Shown: positions 9,417 to 19,080, counted from the stretch's first letter. The stretch: DNA of 64,000 nucleotides from Acidovorax sp. Leaf191 (GCF_001424425.1 NZ_LMPT01000019.1:791052-855051); one strand, 5' to 3'. Numbers and translations are program-made. Notes: generated from the sequence alone by a model not told the origin.

Positions 9417-9473
9417 AAAAAATGGCGCTACCGCGCTCTAGACAAGCGCCAGCAGCTATTAAAAATATAGCAA
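9417..9473 (+). repeat. Dispersed ~55-bp repeat, copy A
   Basis: Layout: A-run, ATGGCGCTACCGCG, then CAAGCGCC, then AGCAGCTATT, A/T-rich tract and TAGCAA. It shares the blocks CAAGCGC, AGCAGCTAT and TAGCA with copies at 28515, 61875 and (inside a gene) 30862. The inner part has weak dyad symmetry around GCGC. It lies between a LysR gene and a transporter gene that are convergent. Confidence 0.75.
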
Positions 9474-9540
9474 TTCACTGCCAGGCCAACGAATGGCCCG
9501 CGGTGCAGGTACCAGCCGGCGCGCGCCCTGCTCTGCCGCC

Positions 9541-10536
9541 TCAGCCCGCCAGCCCCTCTGCCATCGGCGCCGTCATCTGCCGCTCGAAGGCGCGCAGGCG
9601 CTTGTAGACCGAGATCTGCTCCACCACCGTGCTCCAGTTCAGCACCAGGAACTGGAACGACTCGAGCACCTTGTCGAACGCCCGCGCGATCTGCTGCATC
9701 ACCCCCAGCGTGATGGCCCCGGCCACCAGCGTGGGCCCGAGCGCCACCAGCGGCACGAGCACGCTCACCTGCAGGTAGGACCATTTCACGACGTCGAAAT
9801 ACAGGTAGTGGAAGAACAGCCGGAAGTAGTTGCGCCGCACGTCCTGGAACAACGCGGCGGCAGTGGGCGGGGATGCGCGGGCCGCGTCGTCCTCGCCCAG
9901 CACCAGTTCCTTGCGGTAGGCCGCCTCCACGCGCTGGTTCTGGAATTCGAGCCCCGGCAGCTTCACGCCCACCAGCGCCAGCAGCAGCGTGCCTCCCAGC
10001 GACCACAGCAGCGCCACCCAGACCAGCGAGTGCGGCACGGCACCCAGCACCGGCAGCGCCGTGACCTTGTCCGAGAGCGTCCACAGGATGGGCAAAAACG
10101 CGGCCAGCGTCATCAGGCTGCGCATGAAGCTCAGCCCCAGGTCTTCCATGATGCGGGCGAAGCGCATCGTGTCCTCCTGCACCCGCTGCGCCGCGCCTTC
10201 GATGTGGCGCAGCCGGGGCCAGGCGGCCATGTAGTGCTCGTTCATGGCCTGTCGCCAGCGAAAGATGTAGTGCTTGGAGAAAAAGTCCACCAGCACCGCC
10301 GTGGTCACATACAGCATGGCCACGTGCGTGAAGGTGGACAGCTGGCGCCAGAACTCCTCCATGGTGATGCTGCCCGGCTGGCTCAGGCCCTTTTGCACCA
10401 GGTCGTAGAAGCTGCCGAACCAGTCGTTGATCTGCACGTCGAGCTCGACGCGGTACCAGGTGGCCAGCAGGATAACGATGGAGCCCAGGATCGACCAGGC
10501 CCACCACCGGCGGGAGAAAAAGAAGGACTTGAACAT
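9541..10536 (-). CDS. SbmA/BacA-like peptide transporter, short form
   Basis: 331 residues. From about residue 10 it tracks E. coli SbmA closely as I remember it: WWAWSILGSIVILLATWY, HYIFRWRQAMNEHYMAAW, LRHIEGAAQRVQEDTMRFA, KLPGLEFQNQRVEAAYRKEL, GEDDAARASPPT. SbmA/BacA proteins are proton-driven inner-membrane importers of antimicrobial peptides and related compounds. SbmA is about 406 residues; here the start MFKSFF runs directly into the RWWAWSILG helix, so roughly 55-70 residues including the first membrane segment are absent. The reading frame is otherwise intact. It may be a naturally short subfamily rather than a broken gene. Start at 10536 has no strong ribosome site. Confidence 0.9.
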   Translation of the reverse strand: MFKSFFFSRRWWAWSILGSIVILLATWYRVELDVQINDWFGSFYDLVQKGLSQPGSITMEEFWRQLSTFTHVAMLYVTTAVLVDFFSKHYIFRWRQAMNEHYMAAWPRLRHIEGAAQRVQEDTMRFARIMEDLGLSFMRSLMTLAAFLPILWTLSDKVTALPVLGAVPHSLVWVALLWSLGGTLLLALVGVKLPGLEFQNQRVEAAYRKELVLGEDDAARASPPTAAALFQDVRRNYFRLFFHYLYFDVVKWSYLQVSVLVPLVALGPTLVAGAITLGVMQQIARAFDKVLESFQFLVLNWSTVVEQISVYKRLRAFERQMTAPMAEGLAG

Positions 10537-10727
10537 CGTGGATGCCGAGTTGTTATGGTTCTGCGGAATGTGATCGCGGCGTCGCGCGAACGTTCCGTGG
10601 CTGGCTCACGGTTCTTTCTGGCCGATGTCCGTGTCGTGGCCTCGCTGCCTGCACCTTCTCTCAGCCCGCATTTCCATCACGGCGCCCCACTCTCGCGTCG
10701 CGCCGCATCGAGCCGCAGGAAGCCGCG

Positions 10728-13262
10728 TCAGCGCTGGCGCTCCAGGAGCCAGCGCTCGGCGTCGGCCTGCTGGCCGAAGCGTGCCCAGTCCAGGGCCGTC
10801 TTGCCGTGCGGGTCGCGGCGCCACAGGTCGATGCCGCGGCCCTCCAGCCACTGCAGCACCGCCACCCGGCCTTTGGCGGCCGCCAGCATGGCGGGCGTCT
10901 CGCCGCGGCTGGCGGGTGCGGGTTCGTCCAGCGGCTGGCCCTGGTCGGCCAGCCATTGCAGGCACGGCACGCACCCGCTTTGCGCAGCCATGTGCACGGG
11001 GCCCCAGTCCCAGCGGTTGCGGGCTTGCAGGCTGGCACCGGCCTGCACCAGCCGCTGCGCCACGGCCAGATGGCCGCCCCAAAAAGCGCGCAGCAGCGCG
11101 GTGTCGCCCCGCTCGCTGTCTTTCTGCGTCTGGCGCAGGTCCGGCTGCGCGCCCGCCTTGAGCAGCAGCTCCACGTGGGCCATCTGCCCCCGGTGCGCCG
11201 CCAGCATCAACATGGAAGACCCGTTGTCCGCCAGCAGGTTCGGGTTGGCGCCATCGCGCAGGGCCTGCTCCAGCGCAGCGGCATCGCCCGCGTTCTGCGC
11301 ATCCATCAGCCGGCCGTCCGGGCCCGACCAGGTCCGGTGCGACGCGGCACCGCCGGCTGCGTTGATGGTGGCGACGCCCACGGGACTGCGTGGCGCCCAC
11401 CACAGGGCCACAACCACTGCGCCGATGAACAACCAGCCCCAGGCGGGGCGCGACACGTCCTGGCGCTGCGAACGCCGTGCGCCCGGCGTGAAGCGGCCGC
11501 GGCGGTCCTGCCAGGCCTTGGCAATGGCCCGGCCCACGCCGGCCGCAGCATCGGGCCCGTTCAGCGCCGGCGTGAGCTGCACCAGCGTGCCCTGCGCGTT
11601 GCGGCCATACACCGCATGGTGGTTGTTCTGTGCGCTGCCGCTGCCCGTGGCATACACGACCTTGTGCACCAGCGATTGGCTGGCATCGCCCGCCACCGAT
11701 CTCACGGTGGTCCACATCCAGGAGCTGCAGCGCGCCACCACGCCATCGTCCTGCACCCGGGTCACCCAATTGCGCGTTGCCGCGTGCAGCGACACGGCCA
11801 GCAGCCCCGCCGTCACGGCCAGCCCGCCCCACGACCGGGGCAGCACCACGCCATGCAGGCCGATGCGGTCATTGACGAGCCATTCCATGGCCAGCGCCGC
11901 CAGCGCGATGCCGGCTCCCCAGCGCCAGGCCTGCTGCTCAAAGCTGATCTGCACGCCCTGCGGCAACTCCTGCAGGACAGCGCCTGCAGGCCACGCGGGG
12001 ATGGTGCCCGCAATCTGCGCGGCCTCTGGCGGGGCAATGGGCTCCTCGCGCTTCCACACTGCGCGGGGGTCGAAGCGGTCCTCGGGCACCGAATCGCCAA
12101 AGCCCACGGGGGCGGCCTTGACGGGCAGGTCGTAGGACAGCTCCACCGAACCATCGGCCCCCAGCAGTTCAACCCTCCAGTCGACCCGCTCCCGGCCCCG
12201 CTGCGCACCGTGGGCGGGTGCGTCTGGCGGCACCTCGAAGCGTGCGACCAGCCGCAGGCCGCCGTCGGGCGTAGGCTGCAGCGAAGCCGGGGCGTCCACC
12301 GCTTCGACCTGCCGCTCGGGCGAGCCGGAGCTCGATTCATCCACCCGGTACTGCGCCAGGCGCAGGCGCAGGGCCTGGGCGCCGGGCTGTGCAGCAGCAC
12401 GGTGCGGCAACCGCAGCGTGACCTCCACCAAGCGGCCCGCCTGGGGCTGCTCGGGCAACGAGGTGAACGCCGAGCCCCGGTAGCGCCACACCATGCGGGT
12501 CTGGCGGATGGCCAGGCCCAGCATCAGCACACCGACCAGCACGAAGACGCCGATGAACCCCTGGGCCCAGCCCGACGCATTGCGGTCGGACCAGAGCAGC
12601 GCGGCCATGGGGAACGACAGGCCGCACCACAGCAGGCTGAAAATCCAGGCCCCGACCGCCGTGCCGTGCAGTGAATTGCGCGGGGCCGGCCCGCTGGCTG
12701 GCAGCTCGCCCTGCGCGGGCTGCGCCAGGCCCATCGACTCGCCGCGACCGATGAGCAGCAGCACAAAGACACAAGCCGCCACCACCCCCACCGCGGTGAA
12801 GATCAGAGCAAACGGCAAGCGAAAGATCTGCAGCCGCCACCGGATGGAAGGGTCGATCAGCGACTGGGCAGGGTTGTCCGGATTCACCCGTACCGTGATG
12901 GGCTGGTCGCGGGCCTGCGCCTGCTGCAGCCGGCCGTGCCACTGCTGGTGCCAGTCGCCGATGTTGTCGGACCCGCTCTGCGCATCGAGCCCCACCCGTG
13001 TTCCCTCGTGGCGCGCGCCGTTGAACTCGTAGCGGTAGCGGGCCTGCACTTCGTACGTCGTGCCGCCCTTGCTGCCCGGGTGCCGCTTCAGCTCGGCGCT
13101 GATCACCTGCGCAGGTACCTGCTGCCACTGCCCCACCTGCCAGGCGGTCCACAGTGTCTGAGCCAGAGGCTTCAAACCGAAGAAGTAGCCCCCCAGGCCG
13201 AAGGCGACGGCAAAAATCGCGCTGAACACCAGCGCCCCTGCGCGCCCCATTGTGTTTTTCAT
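10728..13262 (-). CDS. DUF3592-like membrane protein fused to C-terminal ankyrin repeats
   Basis: 844 residues in two parts. Residues 1-270 show one N-terminal membrane helix, an extracytoplasmic segment with VRVNPDNPAQSLID (typical of DUF3592 proteins), and further helices near 150, 205 and 235. Another membrane pair lies near 450-490, and a later helix (WGWLFIGAVVVALWW) precedes the tail. The last ~190 residues are ankyrin repeats (LMLAAHRGQMAHVELLLKAG; DTALLRAFWGGHLAVAQRLV; TPAMLAAAKGRVAVLQWLEG). DUF3592 is of unknown function; the ankyrin tail suggests a cytosolic or periplasmic partner. It is a single-gene unit with its own GGGAGG ribosome site before 13262. Second ankyrin gene of the window. 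Confidence 0.88.
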   Translation of the reverse strand: MKNTMGRAGALVFSAIFAVAFGLGGYFFGLKPLAQTLWTAWQVGQWQQVPAQVISAELKRHPGSKGGTTYEVQARYRYEFNGARHEGTRVGLDAQSGSDNIGDWHQQWHGRLQQAQARDQPITVRVNPDNPAQSLIDPSIRWRLQIFRLPFALIFTAVGVVAACVFVLLLIGRGESMGLAQPAQGELPASGPAPRNSLHGTAVGAWIFSLLWCGLSFPMAALLWSDRNASGWAQGFIGVFVLVGVLMLGLAIRQTRMVWRYRGSAFTSLPEQPQAGRLVEVTLRLPHRAAAQPGAQALRLRLAQYRVDESSSGSPERQVEAVDAPASLQPTPDGGLRLVARFEVPPDAPAHGAQRGRERVDWRVELLGADGSVELSYDLPVKAAPVGFGDSVPEDRFDPRAVWKREEPIAPPEAAQIAGTIPAWPAGAVLQELPQGVQISFEQQAWRWGAGIALAALAMEWLVNDRIGLHGVVLPRSWGGLAVTAGLLAVSLHAATRNWVTRVQDDGVVARCSSWMWTTVRSVAGDASQSLVHKVVYATGSGSAQNNHHAVYGRNAQGTLVQLTPALNGPDAAAGVGRAIAKAWQDRRGRFTPGARRSQRQDVSRPAWGWLFIGAVVVALWWAPRSPVGVATINAAGGAASHRTWSGPDGRLMDAQNAGDAAALEQALRDGANPNLLADNGSSMLMLAAHRGQMAHVELLLKAGAQPDLRQTQKDSERGDTALLRAFWGGHLAVAQRLVQAGASLQARNRWDWGPVHMAAQSGCVPCLQWLADQGQPLDEPAPASRGETPAMLAAAKGRVAVLQWLEGRGIDLWRRDPHGKTALDWARFGQQADAERWLLERQR

Positions 13263-13392
13263 GAATCCCTCCCTTGTCGTGGTGGTTGTTGTTATGCCGC
13301 GAGCTTAGCTGCCAACATGTGACAAATCGGTGACTGTCATGTTGCCGACAAACCACTGTCACGAGCCCCCCTCCCACAACGCGGGCACCCAT

Positions 13393-13419
13393 AAAAAAAG
13401 CGGCCCCGAAGGGCCGCTT
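13393..13419 (-). terminator. Rho-independent terminator of acnB
   Basis: Read on the minus strand, AAGCGGCCC and GGGCCGCTT form a 9-bp stem with a 4-nt loop (13407-13410), followed by a run of seven U. It lies 30 bp past the acnB stop codon. Confidence 0.9.
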
Positions 13420-13449
13420 GGCAGGCACGGTCTGGCCGCCGCCGCGGGA

Positions 13450-16062
13450 TCAGCAGGCCACGGCCGCCGACGCAGGCGCAGCCTTGGCGGCCTCCGCGTA
13501 CTCTTCGATCTGATCGAAGTTCATGTAGCGGTACACGCTCGCCTTGTCGGCATCGATGACGCCCATTTCCTTGAGGTACTCTTCCTTGGAAGGCAGGTAG
13601 CCCAGGCGCGAGGCGATGGCGGCGAGTTCGGCCGAGCCGAGGAACACGTTGGTGTTCTTGCCCAGGCGGTTGGGGAAGTTGCGGGTCGAGGTGGAGATCA
13701 CCGTCGCGCCTTCACGCACCTGCGCCTGGTTGCCCATGCACAGCGAGCAGCCGGGCATTTCGGTGCGCGCACCGGCCGTGCCGAACGCAGCGTAGTGGCC
13801 TTCCTTGATCAGCTCGCTCTCGTCCATCTTGGTGGGCGGTGCCACCCACAGCTTGACGGGGATGTCGCGCTGGCCGCCCAGCAGCTTGGCAGCTGCGCGG
13901 AAGTGGCCGATGTTGGTCATGCACGAGCCGATGAAGGCTTCATCGATCTTGGTGCCGGACACTTCGGACAGGAACTTGGCGTCGTCCGGATCGTTGGGGC
14001 AGCAGACGATGGGTTCCTTGATGTCGGCCAGGTCGATCTCGATCACGGCGGCGTACTCGGCGTCCTTGTCGGCTTCGAGCAGGTCGGGCTTGGCCAGCCA
14101 GGCTTCGACCTTCTCGATGCGGCGCTGCAGCGTCTTGGCGTCGGCATAACCGTCGGCGATCATGTTCTTCATCAGAACGATGTTGGACGTCAGGTATTCC
14201 TTGATCGGCTCGGGGTTGAGCTTGATCGTGCAGCCGGCGGCGGAGCGCTCGGCGGACGCGTCGGACAGTTCGAAGGCTTGCTCGACCTTGAGGTCCGGCA
14301 GGCCTTCGATCTCGAGCACGCGGCCCGAGAAGGCGTTGATCTTGCCGGCCTTGGCCACCGTCAGCAGGCCCTGCTTGATGGCGTACAGGGGAATCGCGTG
14401 CACCAGGTCGCGCAGGGTCACGCCGGGCTGCATTTCGCCCTTGAAGCGCACCAGGATGGACTCAGGCATGTCCAGCGGCATCACGCCGGTGGCAGCGCCG
14501 AAGGCCACGAGGCCGGAGCCTGCCGGGAACGAGATGCCGATGGGGAAACGCGTGTGCGAGTCGCCGCCGGTGCCCACGGTGTCGGGCAGCAGCAGGCGGT
14601 TGAGCCAGCTGTGGATCACGCCGTCGCCAGGACGCAGGGCCACGCCGCCGCGGTTGGAGATGAACGCTGGCAGTTCGCGGTGGGTCTTCACGTCCACGGG
14701 CTTGGGGTAGGCGGCCGTGTGGCAGAAGGACTGCATCACGAGGTCGGCCGAGAAGCCCAGGCAGGCCAGGTCCTTGAGCTCGTCGCGCGTCATCGGGCCG
14801 GTGGTGTCTTGCGAGCCCACGGTGGTCATCTTGGGTTCGCAGTAGGTACCGGGGCGCACGCCCTGGCCTTCGGGCAGGCCGACAGCGCGGCCGACCATCT
14901 TCTGCGCCAGCGTGAAGCCGGCCTGCGTGGCCACGGGTGGCGTCGGCAGGCGGAACACGGTGGAGGCTGGCAGGCCCAGGAATTCGCGGGCCTTGCTCGT
15001 CAGCGAGCGGCCGATGATGAGGTTGATACGGCCGCCGGCGCGCACTTCGTCGAACAGCACGTCGCTCTTGAGCTGGAACTCCACCACGGTGGCGCCGTCC
15101 TTGACGATCTTGCCGTCGTAGGGCATCACGTCGATGACGTCACCCATCTCCAGCTTGGACACGTCCACTTCGATCGGCAGCGAGCCCGAGTCTTCCTGCG
15201 TGTTGAAGAAAATGGGGGCGATCTTGCCACCCAGCGTGACACCGCCGAAGCGCTTGTTCGGCACGAACGGGATGTCCTGGCCGGTGGCCCAGACGATGGA
15301 GTTGGTGGCCGACTTGCGCGACGAGCCGGTGCCCACCACGTCGCCCACGTAGGCAACCAGGTGGCCCTTCTTCTTCAGGTCGTCGATGAACTGCATCGGG
15401 CCGCGCTTGCCGTCTTCTTCGGGCTTGAACACTGCGTCGGGACGGGTGTTCTTGAGCATGGCCAGGTAATGCAGAGGGATGTCGGGGCGGCTCCAGGCAT
15501 CGGGTGCGGGCGACAGGTCGTCGGTGTTGGTTTCGCCAGGCACCTTGAACACGGTGACGGTGATCTTCTTGGCGACTTCAGGGCGCGACGTGAACCACTC
15601 GGCGTTGGCCCAGCTTTGCATGACTTCCTGCGCCTTGGCGTTGCCGGCCTTGGCCTTGGTCGCCACGTCATTGAAGAAGTCGAACATCAGCAGCGTCTTC
15701 TTGAGCGCATCGGCTGCAACGCCCGCCACTTCAGCGTCGTCCAGCAGTTCGATCAGGGGGTGCACGTTGTAGCCGCCCACCATGGTGCCCAGCAGCTCGG
15801 TGGCCTTGGACTTGGAGACCAGGCCCACCTGGATGTCACCGTGCGCCACGGCGGCCAGGAAGCTGGCCTTGACCTTGGCGGCGTCGTCCACGCCTGGGGG
15901 CACGCGGTGCGTGAGCAGGTCCAGCAGGAAGGCGTCTTCGCCAGCGGGCGGGTTCTTGATCAGCTCGATCAGTTCGGCCACTTGCTTGGCTTCCAGCGGC
16001 AGCGGCGGGATGCCCAGGGCGGCGCGCTCGGCCACGTGGTCACGGTAGGCTTTCAACATCAT
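13450..16062 (-). CDS. acnB: Aconitate hydratase B
   Basis: 870 residues, the usual AcnB length. The order is that of AcnB: N-terminal HEAT-like domain ([19 protein letters not shown], residues 5-23), swivelling domain early ([14 protein letters not shown], ~250), then the [4Fe-4S] domains. Cluster cysteines are at about 714 (GSCMTN) and 772/775 (GCSLCMGN). It interconverts citrate and isocitrate in the TCA cycle. CCGGAG precedes the start at good distance; an ATG one codon later is also possible. A U-rich terminator follows. It is the outermost of a run of minus-strand genes (mdh, CitE-like, exported protein, acnB) facing the sdh-gltA block. Confidence 0.97.
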   Translation of the reverse strand: MMLKAYRDHVAERAALGIPPLPLEAKQVAELIELIKNPPAGEDAFLLDLLTHRVPPGVDDAAKVKASFLAAVAHGDIQVGLVSKSKATELLGTMVGGYNVHPLIELLDDAEVAGVAADALKKTLLMFDFFNDVATKAKAGNAKAQEVMQSWANAEWFTSRPEVAKKITVTVFKVPGETNTDDLSPAPDAWSRPDIPLHYLAMLKNTRPDAVFKPEEDGKRGPMQFIDDLKKKGHLVAYVGDVVGTGSSRKSATNSIVWATGQDIPFVPNKRFGGVTLGGKIAPIFFNTQEDSGSLPIEVDVSKLEMGDVIDVMPYDGKIVKDGATVVEFQLKSDVLFDEVRAGGRINLIIGRSLTSKAREFLGLPASTVFRLPTPPVATQAGFTLAQKMVGRAVGLPEGQGVRPGTYCEPKMTTVGSQDTTGPMTRDELKDLACLGFSADLVMQSFCHTAAYPKPVDVKTHRELPAFISNRGGVALRPGDGVIHSWLNRLLLPDTVGTGGDSHTRFPIGISFPAGSGLVAFGAATGVMPLDMPESILVRFKGEMQPGVTLRDLVHAIPLYAIKQGLLTVAKAGKINAFSGRVLEIEGLPDLKVEQAFELSDASAERSAAGCTIKLNPEPIKEYLTSNIVLMKNMIADGYADAKTLQRRIEKVEAWLAKPDLLEADKDAEYAAVIEIDLADIKEPIVCCPNDPDDAKFLSEVSGTKIDEAFIGSCMTNIGHFRAAAKLLGGQRDIPVKLWVAPPTKMDESELIKEGHYAAFGTAGARTEMPGCSLCMGNQAQVREGATVISTSTRNFPNRLGKNTNVFLGSAELAAIASRLGYLPSKEEYLKEMGVIDADKASVYRYMNFDQIEEYAEAAKAAPASAAVAC

Positions 16063-16217
16063 TTTTCTCCGGTTGCGTTCTAAAGTGGGGCGGCATGCAG
16101 CGGGCTGGCGCCGTCATCGCGACGGCACAGCCGGGCTGCACGCAGTTCGGTCTGTCTGTCTGTGTTGTTATGTGGTTGTTATGCGGGCAGCCTCTGGCGG
16201 CTTCGGCCTGGCAGGGC

Positions 16218-16847
16218 TTACTTGACCGTCATCGGCTCCAGCACGCTGACGGGCGGGTTCTTCTTGATGGCCTCGGCCACCAGTTGCTGCTCGGGGCTCA
16301 TGCATTCGTCGGCCAGGCGCTGGCCGACCTTCTGGTTCATCAGCATGGACTTGTTGCCGATCTGCAGCCAGACCGCGCCGCCCTTCTGGTCTTCCAGGCG
16401 CACGGTGCCGGTGGTGGTGGCCACGGGCGACATGAAGTACTTGAAGCCCTTGCCTTCCACGTGGAAGTGGCCAGGCGATGCAGGCTCGGCAGTCACCGTC
16501 ACGAAGGCGCCCAGCTCGCAGGGGATGCGGCCGGTGTGCACGCGATCGGCAATGGCCAGCTCGGCAGGCGACAGCGCAGCTTCAGCGGCAATGATGCCGG
16601 CGGCCACCTGGTTGGTCGCGCTCTTGAGCTGCGTGCGGCTGCTGGTGGGTTCGCTCTTGGCCACGGCCTTCTTGGGGGCCGCCTTCTCGGAGGACTTGGC
16701 AGACTTGGCTTCGGACTTCGCCGCCGGCTTGGCGGCAGGCTTGGCAGCGGCCTTGGTTTCAGACTTGGCCGCAGGCTTGGCGTCCGTTTGCGCCAGGGCG
16801 AGGGCTGGGGCCAGCAGCATCAAGGCAGAGGCGATAAGGAATTTCAT
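16218..16847 (-). CDS. Exported Lys/Ala-rich protein of unknown function
   Basis: 209 residues. A clean signal peptide (MKFLIASALMLLAPALALAQ) is followed by a low-complexity stretch (~20-65) of alternating Lys, Ala, Ser and Pro resembling the histone-H1/AlgP type of basic tail. The C-terminal 140 residues form a compact domain with two Cys (PCELGAF and DECMSPEQ), possibly a disulfide, and conserved-looking HVEGKGFKYFMSPV and VWLQIGNKSMLMNQ. I do not recognise a family. It lies between acnB and a CitE-like gene, in the same direction, but a promoter of its own is possible in the gaps. A periplasmic or surface role is inferred from the signal only. Confidence 0.85.
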   Translation of the reverse strand: MKFLIASALMLLAPALALAQTDAKPAAKSETKAAAKPAAKPAAKSEAKSAKSSEKAAPKKAVAKSEPTSSRTQLKSATNQVAAGIIAAEAALSPAELAIADRVHTGRIPCELGAFVTVTAEPASPGHFHVEGKGFKYFMSPVATTTGTVRLEDQKGGAVWLQIGNKSMLMNQKVGQRLADECMSPEQQLVAEAIKKNPPVSVLEPMTVK

Positions 16848-16886
16848 GGAGGGTCCTGCGTGGGGGTGTGGGCGGGTATCTACAAC

Positions 16887-17948
16887 TCAAGCGAAAGCCG
16901 GCGCGTCAAACCAATGGCGCACCGCCTGGGGAAGCGCGCGCCCGGTGCTGTGGGCGCGCTCGATGACCTGCCAGAAGAAACGGTAGCTGGCACGGTCGTG
17001 CAGCGTGCCGTCCATGCTGATCGGAGCCCAATCAGCATCGGCGGCAGCCGCTATTATTTTGGAAGCACTTTCGATATCGTCCTGCTGCGGCGCGAACGCT
17101 TGCAGGATGGGGCGGATCTGCGCCGGGTGGATGCTCCACATGCGGGTGTAGCCCAGCTCGTGGGCCGCCTGGCTGGCCGCACGTTGCATGGCCGCCGTGT
17201 CGGCGAACTCCGTCACCACACAATGGGACGGCACCTTGCCGTGCGCGTGGCAGGCCGCGGCGATCTCCAGCTTGGCGCGCACCACCAGCGGGTGCGTGAA
17301 CTGCCCGGCCGACGTCATGCCATGGGCCGGGATCGCACCGGCATGGGCCGACACGAAGTCCATGAGCCCGAAGCTCAGGCTCTGCACGCGGGGATGGGCG
17401 GCGATCTCGAAGGCACGGTGCACAGCCGCCGGGGATTCGATCAGCACATGGATGGGCAGCTGCGAGGGCGACGCGCGGTCGATGGCGCGCTCGGCCAGCA
17501 GGACATCGTCCACCGACTCGACCTTGGGCACCATGATGTGGCACAGCCTGTGGCCCGCCTCGCCGGCGATCACGGCCACGTCGTTGGCGAATGCGGGGTG
17601 GTCCACCGCATGCACCCGGGCGGCCACGCGGGCGCCGGGGGCTGCGGCAACGGCCAGTGCAGCCACCAGCCGCGCGTGCTCGGACTCCAGACCGACGGGC
17701 GCTCCGTCCTCGCAATCGAGGGTGACATCAAAGACGCAGGTTCCGAACTCTTGCGTCATCTCGGCCTGCAATTGCAGGCTTTTGCGCATGCGCGCTTCCA
17801 CGCCGCTGTAGTGGTCGCACACCGGCAAGAAGCCGGTCTGCGCCTGGGCGCCCAGCAGCACATCGCGCGGATGGGGTTGCGCAGCGCCCTGCCCCTGGTC
17901 AGGGGTTGGGGCGGCCCGAAGGCCCGATGCCTGTGGCGTCGGCTGCAT
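16887..17948 (-). CDS. HpcH/HpaI aldolase / citrate lyase beta (CitE)-like protein
   Basis: 353 residues. TIM-barrel CitE/malyl-CoA-lyase features: FDVTLDCEDGAP (metal-binding acidic residues), ARVHAVDHPAF, IMVPKVESVDD (substrate/metal Glu) and LPIHVLIESPAAV. A C-terminal WSIHPAQIRPILQAF is typical of the family. These enzymes make or cleave C-C bonds of acyl-CoA hydroxyacids such as malyl-CoA or citramalyl-CoA. It ends upstream of an exported-protein gene and starts 14 bp after the mdh stop, so it is probably co-transcribed with mdh. Near the C-terminus, two rare ATA Ile codons coincide with a piece of the dispersed repeat (17047-17068). No citrate lyase alpha or gamma subunit is nearby. Confidence 0.9.
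   Translation of the reverse strand: MQPTPQASGLRAAPTPDQGQGAAQPHPRDVLLGAQAQTGFLPVCDHYSGVEARMRKSLQLQAEMTQEFGTCVFDVTLDCEDGAPVGLESEHARLVAALAVAAAPGARVAARVHAVDHPAFANDVAVIAGEAGHRLCHIMVPKVESVDDVLLAERAIDRASPSQLPIHVLIESPAAVHRAFEIAAHPRVQSLSFGLMDFVSAHAGAIPAHGMTSAGQFTHPLVVRAKLEIAAACHAHGKVPSHCVVTEFADTAAMQRAASQAAHELGYTRMWSIHPAQIRPILQAFAPQQDDIESASKIIAAAADADWAPISMDGTLHDRASYRFFWQVIERAHSTGRALPQAVRHWFDAPAFA
17047..17068 (+). repeat. Half copy of the dispersed repeat inside the CitE-like gene
   Basis: On the plus strand, AGCCGCTATTATTTT plus GGAAGCA matches 18 of 22 positions of the 3' half of copy D (61909-61930). It lies antisense within the CitE-like gene, where it encodes the SKIIAAAA stretch using two ATA codons. 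Similarity upstream of this half is weak, so it is a remnant or a chance match. Confidence 0.4.
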
Positions 17949-17962
17949 GGTGTGCGCTGGTT

Positions 17963-18949
17963 TTACAGCAGGTGCTTGACGCCGTCTTGCTCGCCTTGGA
18001 GCTCGGCCAGGGTCTTGTTGATGGCTTCTTGCGAGAACGCATCGATCTCCAGGCCTTCGACGATCTTGTACTCACCGTTTTCGGTGGTCACAGGGAAGCC
18101 GAACACGATGCCGGCAGGAATGCCGTATTCGCCGTTCGATGGCACACCCATCGTGACCCACTCGCCATTGGAGCCCAGGGCCCAGTCGCGGATGTGGTCG
18201 ATGGCAGCGTTGGCAGCCGAAGCGGCCGACGACAGGCCGCGGGCGGCGATGATGGCCGCGCCGCGCTTGCCCACGGTGGGCAGGAAGGTGTCGGCGTTCC
18301 AGACCTGGTCGTTGACCAGGTCCTTGATCGACTTGCCGTTGGTGGTGGCAAAGCGGTAGTCGGCGTACATGGTGGGCGAGTGGTTGCCCCACACGGTCAG
18401 CTTGCGGATATCGCCCACCTTGGTGCCGGTCTTGGCCGCCAGTTGCGAGGCAGCGCGGTTGTGGTCCAGGCGCAGCATGGCGGTGAAGTTCTTCGCTGGC
18501 AGGTCGGGGGCCGACTTCATGGCGATGTAGGCGTTGGTGTTGGCGGGGTTGCCCACCACCAGCACCTTGACGTTGCGCGAAGCCACTGCGTTCAGGGCCT
18601 TGCCCTGGGCGGTGAAGATCTGGGCGTTGGCGGCCAGCAGGTCGGCGCGCTCCATGCCGGGGCCGCGAGGACGGGCACCCACCAGCAGAGCGTAGTCGGT
18701 GTCCTTGAAGGCCTGCAGCGGGTCGCTGTGGGCTTCGATGCCGGCCAGCAGCGGGAATGCGCAGTCTTCCAGCTCCATGATCACGCCCTTCAGGGCGTTC
18801 TGGGCCTTCTCGTCGGGGATTTCGAGCAGTTGAAGAATGACGGGCTGGTCCTTGCCCAGCATTTCGCCGGAGGCGATGCGAAACAGCAGGGCGTAACCGA
18901 TTTGGCCAGCGGCGCCGGTAACGGCCACGCGAACAGGCTTCTTGCTCAT
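17963..18949 (-). CDS. mdh: Malate dehydrogenase (NAD)
   Basis: 328 residues. Rossmann start [19 protein letters not shown] (residues 7-25), substrate arginines in [15 protein letters not shown], the NPANTNA loop, the second substrate Arg and catalytic Asp in LDHNRA, and the catalytic His in WGNHSPTM. It oxidises malate to oxaloacetate in the TCA cycle. CTGGAG precedes the ATG at 18949; a longer in-frame reading upstream is not needed. The gene diverges from a GntR regulator, with a palindrome (19081-19098) between them, and is followed closely by a CitE-like gene. Confidence 0.97.
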   Translation of the reverse strand: MSKKPVRVAVTGAAGQIGYALLFRIASGEMLGKDQPVILQLLEIPDEKAQNALKGVIMELEDCAFPLLAGIEAHSDPLQAFKDTDYALLVGARPRGPGMERADLLAANAQIFTAQGKALNAVASRNVKVLVVGNPANTNAYIAMKSAPDLPAKNFTAMLRLDHNRAASQLAAKTGTKVGDIRKLTVWGNHSPTMYADYRFATTNGKSIKDLVNDQVWNADTFLPTVGKRGAAIIAARGLSSAASAANAAIDHIRDWALGSNGEWVTMGVPSNGEYGIPAGIVFGFPVTTENGEYKIVEGLEIDAFSQEAINKTLAELQGEQDGVKHLL

Positions 18950-19080
18950 GGTGAAAACTCCAGGAAGTGAAAAAACAGAAGGTGATGCAAACAAGCACCA
19001 GCGTCTGTTACCAGCAGCCCGTGCCCCGCAAAACAGCCTTGGAGTGTACCGCTGATTGGACACCCCGGTCAATTTGTCTT

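Noticed and set aside
9541..10536. Reading the sbmA-like gene as a pseudogene
   Set aside because: The frame is intact and the missing part is confined to the very N-terminus; a natural short form or a missed start is simpler.
13313..13344. CAACATG ... CATGTTG inverted repeat before the DUF3592-ankyrin gene
   Set aside because: Only 7-bp arms with an asymmetric 18-bp interior; could be chance. Kept only as a note.
13330..16083. A plus-strand open frame of over 900 codons opposite acnB
   Set aside because: It is the codon-bias shadow of acnB; the protein is repetitive in His/Gly/Val/Ala and has no domain, while the minus strand gives a perfect AcnB.
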